5,066 nucleotides of DNA from Flavobacteriales bacterium UBA4585 (GTDB lineage: Bacteria > Bacteroidota > Bacteroidia > Flavobacteriales > Schleiferiaceae): assembly GCA_949487015.1 (NCBI GenBank), contig CATAQZ010000020.1:1-5066 (forward strand), given 5' to 3'. A program made the translations under genes and the position numbers. Below are positions 1-5,066 of this stretch, one piece after another (position 1 is the stretch's first letter; each line of letters opens with the position of its first letter). The notes beneath the pieces were generated by a model, which saw only the letters and a program-made list of their open reading frames with translations, ran no database searches and was not told the DNA's origin.

Positions 1-794
1 AATTCAATTGCCGTTCTAATTTCACGGTATTGACCTGGCGGAACCTCAATCCATGGGAATTCTTCGTGCCCCAACCCAGTGATAGGCTCAACAGCAATGA
101 AAGGCGCTTTAGCAGGTCTAAAAACCTGTACAATTGATGCGAGTGCTTTGATTTCAAGTGTATACTCCCCATTACGGATTCGAGGATTATCGCTGTAGAA
201 AAACGCCCCGTCTACCTCTTCTGCCCATTTGTGACCAGTATATGTGATTTTCTCACCGGGATGACTAAATTCATTTTTCATCAAACGTGCTGTAGGTTCG
301 GGACTTAATCCCCAGTTTCCCTGAATCTTAAAATATGGATGCCAACCAATATGAAAAGGCAATACTTGCGTGCCTGTATTGCTGACAGTCGCTTTAAACG
401 AAAACCCTTCGGCACCAAGCGAATAGTGAATTTCTAAATCGCACGGAAAAGGATAGAACTCATATTGACCATTATACGAATAACGGCAACATACGCCATT
501 AGTAACCCGTTTGGTTTCAAAGGTTTTATTGGCAGTGAATCCGTGCAAAGCTGCATGATGTTTTTCGTCATTGATCGGCCAATGAAACTCTTGTCCATTA
601 TGCTCCATGATCGTTCCTGAAGCCATACGTACAGGAAATGGAAACAATACGGCACCTGCAGCCCAATCCCCGGCATTCTGCTTAAAGTCATAAAGCAGGT
701 CATGAGCGCCCATTTTTAGCTCTAATAAAGAAGCGCCTCTACTTGCTACAGTAAAGGCGCCATATTCATTCTCAAATTGGAGCGTTTCAGCCAT
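1..794 (-). CDS. Aldose 1-epimerase family protein (galactose mutarotase-like), 3' end cut by window edge
   Basis: Cytoplasmic mutarotase-fold enzyme, expected to interconvert alpha and beta anomers of an aldose or sugar phosphate. My translation of the minus strand gives 264 residues with no stop before the window edge; the family is usually about 270-300 residues, so only a short C-terminal tail is likely missing. Visible landmarks are FPFPVR (51-56, substrate-binding arginine region), ALHGF (82-86, His84), GWHPYF (150-155, His152 as the expected general acid) and VEPITG (235-240, Glu236 as the expected catalytic base). All core catalytic positions are present. There is no signal peptide or membrane segment. 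The ATG at 794 overlaps the end of the carbonic anhydrase gene by 8 bp (ATGGCTGA), which suggests translational coupling and a shared transcript. The sequence most resembles the LacX/YeaD-like branch rather than GalM proper, by length and motif spacing; the true substrate cannot be read from the sequence. Confidence 0.92.
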   Translation of the reverse strand, partial: MAETLQFENEYGAFTVASRGASLLELKMGAHDLLYDFKQNAGDWAAGAVLFPFPVRMASGTIMEHNGQEFHWPINDEKHHAALHGFTANKTFETKRVTNGVCCRYSYNGQYEFYPFPCDLEIHYSLGAEGFSFKATVSNTGTQVLPFHIGWHPYFKIQGNWGLSPEPTARLMKNEFSHPGEKITYTGHKWAEEVDGAFFYSDNPRIRNGEYTLEIKALASIVQVFRPAKAPFIAVEPITGLGHEEFPWIEVPPGQYREIRTAIE

Positions 795-1425
795 TAATAT
801 CATATATAGCCTTCATGTTCTCTATCTGCGCTTTGTAATCGTAATCTAAATCAAGTAGAGCACCTTTCGAAATATCAAATATCCATCCATGTACTGATGG
901 AGCGCCGCCGGCAGCATGACTCTTCTGGAAATATTCAGTTTTCAAAATATTATTGCATTGCTCTAATACATTCAATTCAATCAATCTGTTGTATCGTGCA
1001 CCTTCATTTTCTATGGCGTCCAACTCAGCAGCATGCAATCTATACACATCTCTAATTTCACGAAGCCAACCATCTATTAATCCCAAGCTTTGATTTCCCA
1101 TTGCCGCTGCGACACCACCACAATTGTAATGACCACAGACCACGACATGCTTCACTTTCAAATGCTCAATAGCGTATAGAATTACACTGTGAATGTTCAT
1201 ATCTGTATTCACCACTAGATTCGCAACATTGCGATGGACAAACACCTCTCCCGGATCAAGACCCATGATATTATTGACAGGGACGCGAGAATCAGCACAG
1301 CTGATAAATAAAAAATCTGGGCTTTGACCCTTAGCTAAATTCTCAAAGAATTCTGGATTGGATGCAGAATGATGCGCTGCCCACTTTTTATTGTTCTCAA
1401 AGACTTGACGATAAGTATCACTCAT
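787..1425 (-). CDS. can: Beta-class carbonic anhydrase
   Basis: Zinc enzyme that interconverts CO2 and bicarbonate in the cytoplasm, typically to supply bicarbonate to carboxylases. The 212-residue protein has the full beta-class signature: CADSRVP (43-49) supplies zinc ligand Cys43 and the Asp45-Arg47 dyad, and GHYNCGG (98-104) supplies His99 and Cys102. Numbering is one off from E. coli Can (Cys42, Asp44, Arg46, His98, Cys101) and the length is close to its 220 residues. HRNVAN (64-69) and the C-terminal HGWIFD (179-184) are also family landmarks. The residues aligned by eye with Trp39 and Tyr181 of the type II allosteric bicarbonate site are Phe40 and Phe183, while the Arg64 equivalent is Arg65. 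The start is ATG with an A/T-rich leader and no Shine-Dalgarno sequence. It lies 59 bp after the acyltransferase gene and overlaps the epimerase start, so it is probably the middle gene of a transcript. The symbol is by homology; cynT-type naming is equally possible. Confidence 0.96.
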   Translation of the reverse strand: MSDTYRQVFENNKKWAAHHSASNPEFFENLAKGQSPDFLFISCADSRVPVNNIMGLDPGEVFVHRNVANLVVNTDMNIHSVILYAIEHLKVKHVVVCGHYNCGGVAAAMGNQSLGLIDGWLREIRDVYRLHAAELDAIENEGARYNRLIELNVLEQCNNILKTEYFQKSHAAGGAPSVHGWIFDISKGALLDLDYDYKAQIENMKAIYDING

Positions 1426-1484
1426 AAAAATGTTGATTTTGTTGAATCTCTAAGCTATGAAATGTTGGGCACCTTTGAAACTAT
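1426..1484 (-). other. 59-bp gap between acyltransferase and carbonic anhydrase genes
   Basis: No terminator-like hairpin with a T-run is visible, so read-through from the acyltransferase gene is plausible. On the minus strand TAGCTTAG (1457 to 1450) is a one-mismatch version of the TAnnTTTG box, 24 bp before the carbonic anhydrase ATG, but it has no clear TTG partner upstream. A separate carbonic anhydrase promoter is therefore possible but poorly supported. Confidence 0.25.
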
Positions 1485-2426
1485 TTATTTAAAAGGACTG
1501 CGCAAAACATATGACTTTGGCTCGTAACGTCGCTGAGCCAATTTCAATACTTGCTGAAAAAACCAATGTTCGGAATAGAATGAAAAATAATTCGCTTCGG
1601 GTAATGCACCGTAAGTACTCTTAATTTCAGTAGCTGTCCTGCCTAAACTCACTTTTTCAAATCCGCCCTCAATACCCAGTCGAATCGCATAAAACATCGC
1701 GTAACTGTAAAAATCTTGAGGAGTGTTTTCTATTGAACCATAGTGCATTGCCCGCAAGAGCTTCCCGTCTTCAACGGTCGAAATGAAGCCAATCAATGCT
1801 CCCTGAAGAAAAAAACCGTGCATTTGGAATGAGGGTCCAAAGCATTCTTGATACATCGCTAAAAGCCATTCTAAATTCTCAGGCATCGCTACTACGCGGT
1901 CCGTGAGTGTTGCTGCCAATAACTCCGCTGCTTTTGAGAATTCCGCATTATCAGCAGATAGCACGCGAACTTCCACACCTGAATTGGATTTTAGCGCTTT
2001 ATTTAACCGGGCACGGTACTTTTTTTTCATCTCTTGCCTGTACGACTCAAACGAGGCCCATTGCACCGCAACGGTCATCAATGGATCTGCTTCAAAAGAA
2101 GACCAATTTTTGTTTGCGCGCATGGGCTCGCTCGTCACTGCTAAAAGTAGTTTGACCGGTAAGCGCTCCTGTTTAATCGCAACGAGCGCACGTGTTGCAT
2201 CTTCGGGAGGTAATACCCAAAATCCTGGAAGCCATGGGCTTCCGACTACTTGAAGAATTCCCTTTCGAATCCAGCGGTTCAAAACAGCCAATCTTCGTTG
2301 GCGCGCATATTGTCCAGAACTGCGGCGCACTAAGGGCTGCGTTAATGGAAGAAGGACTCCATCTTCCAGCGTAATTAATCTACCAGGCAACTTGCCGACG
2401 ATTGCGTTTTCAGCGGGGGTATGCAT
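1485..2426 (-). CDS. GNAT-fold acyltransferase, BioF2/FemAB-like, substrate unknown
   Basis: A 313-residue soluble protein with features of the BioF2-like/FemAB-like branch of GNAT acyltransferases. A basic helix of the form KKKYRARLNKALK (134-146) precedes the catalytic-type domain, and SLGRTATEIKSTYGA (260-274) resembles the conserved GRTxxEIKSTxGA block near the C-terminus of such proteins. The central segment includes GFFLQGALIGFIST, a typical GNAT beta-hairpin. The N-terminal 100 residues are less recognisable and contain a basic stretch (RRSSGQYARQRR, 34-45). There is no signal peptide or membrane helix. Acyl donor and acceptor are unknown; members of this broad group act on amino acids, peptidoglycan precursors or lipids. 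I chose ATG at 2426; an in-frame TTG directly upstream (2429) would add one residue. The gene is divergent from the HTH gene across 40 bp and leads into the carbonic anhydrase gene 59 bp downstream. Fold assignment is fairly firm, function is not. Confidence 0.78.
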   Translation of the reverse strand: MHTPAENAIVGKLPGRLITLEDGVLLPLTQPLVRRSSGQYARQRRLAVLNRWIRKGILQVVGSPWLPGFWVLPPEDATRALVAIKQERLPVKLLLAVTSEPMRANKNWSSFEADPLMTVAVQWASFESYRQEMKKKYRARLNKALKSNSGVEVRVLSADNAEFSKAAELLAATLTDRVVAMPENLEWLLAMYQECFGPSFQMHGFFLQGALIGFISTVEDGKLLRAMHYGSIENTPQDFYSYAMFYAIRLGIEGGFEKVSLGRTATEIKSTYGALPEANYFSFYSEHWFFQQVLKLAQRRYEPKSYVLRSPFK

Positions 2427-2432
2427 CAAATT

Positions 2433-2462
2433 AAAATGTACGATATTAGGGGTTCAGTCAAA
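2433..2462 (-). promoter_or_regulatory. Candidate Bacteroidota-type promoter for the acyltransferase gene
   Basis: Minus-strand reading shows TTTG (2462 to 2459), an 18-bp spacer, then TACATTTT (2440 to 2433), which matches the Bacteroidota -33/-7 pattern TTTG / TAnnTTTG except for the final base. The box ends 6 bp before the chosen ATG at 2426, so transcription would begin at or within a few bases of the start codon, giving a leaderless or near-leaderless mRNA. An imperfect inverted repeat (AATGT, 3 bp, ATATT; 2434-2446) overlaps the -7 box and could be an operator for the divergent HTH protein, but it is short and has one mismatch. I found no good plus-strand promoter for the HTH gene here. 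Confidence 0.35.
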
Positions 2463-2466
2463 AACC

Positions 2467-3426
2467 ATGTTTACACCCAACGAGTTCCAAGTTCAATTGT
2501 TTGCTGAGATTTTCGGCTCCACCAAAGGTAAATCGAAAATCACACAAGACCTCATGGGTGTTTTGGGCTGTTCGCGTGCTTCACTCTATCGCAAGCGTAC
2601 GGGTTCGACACCGCTGACTGCAGATGAGCTCGTTAAATTGGCCAACCATTTCTCGTTGAGTATAGATGCGCTTCGAACAAATACGGAGGAAAATGCTCAG
2701 GTAGTAGTCTGCACCACAATGCCGCCCATTAAGCAATACAGCGATATTGATTTTTATCTTGAGAATACACGTAAAAATCTAGAGCTCGCCATACAACAAC
2801 CCGAAGCCCAGCTTTACTTTACAGCAAAAGAATTACCGCTTTACCGCTATGTGGATCAGCCGACGCTAAGTGCGTTTCGATACTACTTATGGGTAATGGA
2901 GAACTTGCGAAGACACCAACGATTTGACCCTTCGGAAATCCCATCAGAATTGATTCAAAAAGGTGCCGAATTGACTAAGCTCAGCCAGGGCATTAAAACA
3001 ACAGAGTTCTGGACGGCCAGCGCATTTGATAACCTCTTAGGACAAATCAGCTACACGGAAGCCTCAGGACGAATTTCCAAACGCATTTTAGCGCAGTTAA
3101 AAGAAGAACTCCTAAATGTCGTTGATACATTAGAGCGCAACATTTTGAATGAAAAATCCAATGCAGGGGCTCCCTATCAAATGGTCTTGTGTCATTATTT
3201 GACGTTGAGCGACGGGGCGCTCATCGAAATTGGTCCCAATTACAGCGAAGTCCTCTTCTCTTATGGTTCCATAAATTACATGAAGAGTACGAACCCAAAC
3301 CTAGTCAACGCCTTTAAACATGGACTGCGCTACCACAAACTAGAGGGACAAACACTGGGTTCGCTCGACCGCGACATCGTCGAAACATTCACAGAACCCA
3401 TTCGAGCAAAAATTAATGCACTGTAA
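2467..3426 (+). CDS. HTH (XRE-like) DNA-binding protein with large uncharacterised C-terminal region
   Basis: Predicted cytoplasmic transcription regulator of 319 residues. Residues 24-69 form a helix-turn-helix: KITQDLMGVLGCSRASLYRK, where the recognition helix around SRASLYRKR (36-44) is followed by LTADELVKLANHFSLSIDAL (50-69), as in XRE/Cro domains. The rest (about 85-319) has no domain I can name. It is rich in aromatic residues and predicted helix, including LYFTAKELPLYRYV (116-129) followed by FRYYLWVMENLRR (137-149); I recall this as resembling a lineage-specific Bacteroidota regulator type, not a characterised sensor. There is no membrane segment. ATG at 2467 is chosen: a longer in-frame reading from TTG at 2392 would run into the divergent acyltransferase coding region, and the extra residues do not look like a domain. 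The gene is divergent from the acyltransferase gene (40-bp gap) and overlaps the purT 3' end by 14 bp. The ligand is unknown. Confidence 0.85.
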   Translation: MFTPNEFQVQLFAEIFGSTKGKSKITQDLMGVLGCSRASLYRKRTGSTPLTADELVKLANHFSLSIDALRTNTEENAQVVVCTTMPPIKQYSDIDFYLENTRKNLELAIQQPEAQLYFTAKELPLYRYVDQPTLSAFRYYLWVMENLRRHQRFDPSEIPSELIQKGAELTKLSQGIKTTEFWTASAFDNLLGQISYTEASGRISKRILAQLKEELLNVVDTLERNILNEKSNAGAPYQMVLCHYLTLSDGALIEIGPNYSEVLFSYGSINYMKSTNPNLVNAFKHGLRYHKLEGQTLGSLDRDIVETFTEPIRAKINAL

Positions 3427-4573
3427 TGCCACTGGCAATTCGTGCCGCACGTGCGCGGAGTTCTTCCATGGTTTCTTTTTCTGATCGGTCATAGGTTAGT
3501 ACCACGCCCATTCTACGGTAGGGACGAGTCGTTGGCTTTCCAAATAGTTTGAAATCCGACTGTAGTTCTCTACTCGCTAATTCCATACCTCCGTAAACTG
3601 GAATACCTTCCTTTTCAGCCAATACCACAGCACTCACCGCCGGATAACGCAACTCAATCTCAGGTATATTCAAACCTAATAAAGCTCTGGCATGCAATTC
3701 AAACTCATTGAAGTTTTGATTGCCCGCGAGCGTGACCATTCCTGTATCGTGTGGCCTAGGACTCAATTCTGAAAAATAAACAGCATCGTGACCTAAGAAA
3801 AATTCGATCCCCCAGATTCCATAGCCACCCAATGCCTGCGTTACTTTCTTCGCCATAGACTGCGCTTGCCCGAGTTGCGATGATTCCATGGCACACGGTT
3901 GCCAGCTTTCCTGATAGTCCCCGCGCTCTTGGCGGTGCCCTATGGGCGCACAAAACAGTGTTTCACCCGATTTCTGAGTAACGGTTAATAATGTTATTTC
4001 GGTATGGAAGTCAATAAAACCTTCCACAATAATTTCCTTTAAATCACCGCGCGAACCCTCCATAGCATGGTGAAAAGCCGCTTCAAGCTCCGAAATATCT
4101 TTTACCACACTTTGGCCTTTTCCAGAGCTCGACATTAAGGGTTTAACCACACAAGGAAGACCTATTTTATCTACCGCCGCCGTAAACTCCTCCATGCTGG
4201 TAGCATAAGCATAAGGCGCTGTTTTCAAGCCCAATTCCTGAGCTGCCAAATCACGAATAAGCTTGCGGTTCATCGTGAAATTCACTGCTTTCGCCGATGG
4301 CGTTATTTGAATACCTGATGCTTCGAATGCGTAAAGTTTATCGGTACGAATACTTTCAACCTCAGGCACAATGATATCCGGCTGGTGTTTGAGGACCGCT
4401 CGCTCGAGCGCTGCACCATCGAGCATAGAAAAAACTTCATATGCATCCGCAACTTGCATTGCAGGAGCGCTCGCATAGGCATCACATGCAACCACTGTAC
4501 ACCCCATTCTTTTTAAGGCGATAACCACCTCTTTTCCCAGCTCTCCAGAGCCCAACATCATTACTTTTCGCAT
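3413..4573 (-). CDS. purT: Formate-dependent phosphoribosylglycinamide formyltransferase (GAR transformylase 2)
   Basis: ATP-grasp enzyme of purine biosynthesis that uses formate and ATP, through formyl phosphate, to convert GAR to formyl-GAR without folate. The 386-residue protein aligns along its length with E. coli PurT (392). Seen in order: MLGSGELGKE (6-15; GAR-contacting Glu11-Leu12), VPEVESI (69-75, Glu71), TMNRKLIRDLAA (100-111, Arg103), VVKPLMSSSGKGQ (142-154; ATP-binding Lys144 and the flexible glycine loop), IVEGF (182-186), GHRQE (212-216), and the metal-site region with Glu257, Glu269 and SPRPHDTGM (271-279). No key residue is missing. ATG at 4573 places the GSGELGKE motif just after the start; an upstream in-frame TTG (4594) lies inside the predicted -7 promoter box, so it is unlikely. 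The gene is monocistronic as far as seen, divergent from the HYC_CC_PP gene and convergent with the HTH gene. Confidence 0.97.
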   Translation of the reverse strand: MRKVMMLGSGELGKEVVIALKRMGCTVVACDAYASAPAMQVADAYEVFSMLDGAALERAVLKHQPDIIVPEVESIRTDKLYAFEASGIQITPSAKAVNFTMNRKLIRDLAAQELGLKTAPYAYATSMEEFTAAVDKIGLPCVVKPLMSSSGKGQSVVKDISELEAAFHHAMEGSRGDLKEIIVEGFIDFHTEITLLTVTQKSGETLFCAPIGHRQERGDYQESWQPCAMESSQLGQAQSMAKKVTQALGGYGIWGIEFFLGHDAVYFSELSPRPHDTGMVTLAGNQNFNEFELHARALLGLNIPEIELRYPAVSAVVLAEKEGIPVYGGMELASRELQSDFKLFGKPTTRPYRRMGVVLTYDRSEKETMEELRARAARIASGITVH

Positions 4574-4583
4574 GGCAAAACTA

Positions 4584-4612
4584 TTGTAGCTCAAAGATAT
4601 TGGTTAAATTTG
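4584..4612 (+). promoter_or_regulatory. Candidate Bacteroidota-type promoter for the HYC_CC_PP gene
   Basis: Plus-strand TTG (4584-4586), an 18-bp spacer, then TAAATTTG (4605-4612): an exact match to the TTG / TAnnTTTG consensus with a normal spacing. Only five bases (tcttc) separate the box from the ATG at 4618, so the predicted transcription start falls at or next to the start codon and the mRNA would be leaderless. The element overlaps the purT -7 box on the other strand, so the two promoters may compete for polymerase. Confidence 0.5.
4592..4599 (-). promoter_or_regulatory. Candidate -7 box for purT
   Basis: Minus-strand TATCTTTG is an exact match to TAnnTTTG and ends 18 bp before the purT ATG at 4573, leaving a short leader of roughly a dozen bases. 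No clear TTG/TTTG element is visible 17-22 bp further upstream, so this is a half-match. It sits back-to-back with the divergent promoter for the HYC_CC_PP gene. It includes the TTG at 4594, which argues against translation starting there. Confidence 0.4.
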
Positions 4613-4617
4613 TCTTC

Positions 4618-5034
4618 ATGCGGAAGTTCATCATCCTGGTATTCACATTGTTTTACACCCTTGTCGCAACGGGTGCAGTGAGCTATTTGCACTTTTGCCA
4701 GCATGAAGAAAGTGTCCATCTGAGCGTAGCGCACGAAGAGCATTTGGCTATTACAGCAGCGGCGGTATGTTGTCATGCTCCGCAAACAACCACGTGCAAT
4801 CCAACCGATAAGTCTTTAGATTCCGAAGATTGTTGTGAAACAACGTTTACAGAATTGGACGAAACTACAATTAATGTCGATTTTGGCAAAATCGTCGATT
4901 TTTCTTTGGTAAGAACGGTGCAGTCTGCACAGTTTATGGGTGATGCCAGATCTTTTTACAGTGGGACGCGCCTAGTTTTTGACAACGGCCCACCGATCTA
5001 TTTGAAATATCAAAAACTGCTGTTTTACGCTTGA
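4618..5034 (+). CDS. HYC_CC_PP-family small secreted cysteine-rich protein
   Basis: A 138-residue exported protein of a Bacteroidota family named for its three short motifs; its molecular role is unknown. Residues 1-22 form a signal peptide (MRK, then a hydrophobic run to about VATGAVS). The motifs follow: LHFC (24-27, the HYC position with Phe for Tyr), paired cysteines at 51-52 (VCCH) and 72-73 (DCCE), and NGPPIYLKYQKLLFY (123-137) at the C-terminus. Together with Cys60 there are six cysteines, and the region 25-53 has many histidines (25, 29, 34, 39, 42, 53), a composition suited to binding soft metals such as copper or zinc, although this is inference. Genes of this family are, from memory, often next to TonB-dependent receptors or metal-handling genes, but the downstream neighbour lies outside the window. 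ATG at 4618 is chosen because it directly follows a strong promoter match and begins a clean signal peptide; the in-frame TTG at 4600 lies upstream of the -7 box. Confidence 0.85.
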   Translation: MRKFIILVFTLFYTLVATGAVSYLHFCQHEESVHLSVAHEEHLAITAAAVCCHAPQTTTCNPTDKSLDSEDCCETTFTELDETTINVDFGKIVDFSLVRTVQSAQFMGDARSFYSGTRLVFDNGPPIYLKYQKLLFYA

Positions 5035-5066
5035 TTATTGGTGCAGTTTGCCTCAATAAAATCAAT

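Noticed and set aside
434..703. Minus-strand open frame inside the epimerase gene
   Set aside because: It is in another frame of the epimerase coding region, whose catalytic motifs are all in the chosen frame.
1431..1468. Three short TGTTGA/TGTTGG direct repeats before the carbonic anhydrase gene
   Set aside because: Six-base repeats at irregular spacing (1431, 1440, 1463) are expected by chance in such DNA; no operator can be claimed.
1903..2253. Plus-strand open frames opposite the acyltransferase gene (also 1907-2155 and 2192-2374)
   Set aside because: They lie wholly antisense to a gene with recognisable domain motifs, and their translations show no family features.
3756..3953. Minus-strand open frames within purT (also 4303-4491)
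   Set aside because: They are alternative frames of a gene whose full-length match to PurT leaves no room for them.
4591..4785. Minus-strand open frame opposite the HYC_CC_PP gene
   Set aside because: It is antisense to a gene with signal peptide and family motifs and covers both promoter boxes.
5035..5066. Possible start of a downstream gene after the HYC_CC_PP stop
   Set aside because: Open frames exist from TTG or GTG codons, but there is no ATG and 32 bp is too little to support a gene.
1..5066. Mobile element, CRISPR, defence island or toxin-antitoxin module
   Set aside because: No transposase, integrase, tRNA, terminal inverted repeats, spaced repeat array or small paired toxin genes are visible; the gene content is mostly housekeeping.

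Overview
This looks like ordinary chromosomal DNA from a member of the Bacteroidota, probably Flavobacteriales-like. Three things suggest this: a small secreted HYC_CC_PP-type protein (a Bacteroidota family) at the right end; two close matches and one half-match to the Bacteroidota promoter consensus (TTG / TAnnTTTG) in the divergent gaps; and start codons with A/T-rich leaders and no Shine-Dalgarno sequence. Base composition appears balanced to slightly AT-rich. The genus cannot be fixed from this window.

Layout. Positions 1-2426 hold three minus-strand genes in transcription order: a GNAT/BioF2-like acyltransferase of unknown substrate (2426-1485), a beta-class carbonic anhydrase (1425-787), and an aldose 1-epimerase-family protein (794 to beyond position 1). 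The last two overlap by 8 bp and are probably translationally coupled. A 40-bp divergent gap (2427-2466) separates this block from a plus-strand gene (2467-3426) for a DNA-binding protein with an XRE-like helix-turn-helix and a large uncharacterised C-terminal region. That gene runs tail-to-tail into purT (4573-3413, minus), with a 14-bp overlap of the two coding ends. A 44-bp divergent gap (4574-4617) carries back-to-back promoter signals for purT and for the HYC_CC_PP-type secreted protein (4618-5034, plus). The last 32 bp hold no feature I can support.

How the genes work together. PurT makes formyl-GAR in purine synthesis; carbonic anhydrase supplies or removes bicarbonate; the epimerase acts on sugars. 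No single pathway links them. The HTH gene and the acyltransferase gene share a very short divergent control region, so a regulator-target pair is possible but unproven. I see no tRNA, rRNA, CRISPR, insertion sequence, prophage or defence module, and no convincing new multi-gene system. The most interesting points are promoters placed so close to start codons that leaderless transcripts are predicted, the gene-end overlaps, the HTH protein's unknown sensor region, and changes at the predicted bicarbonate-site positions of the carbonic anhydrase.
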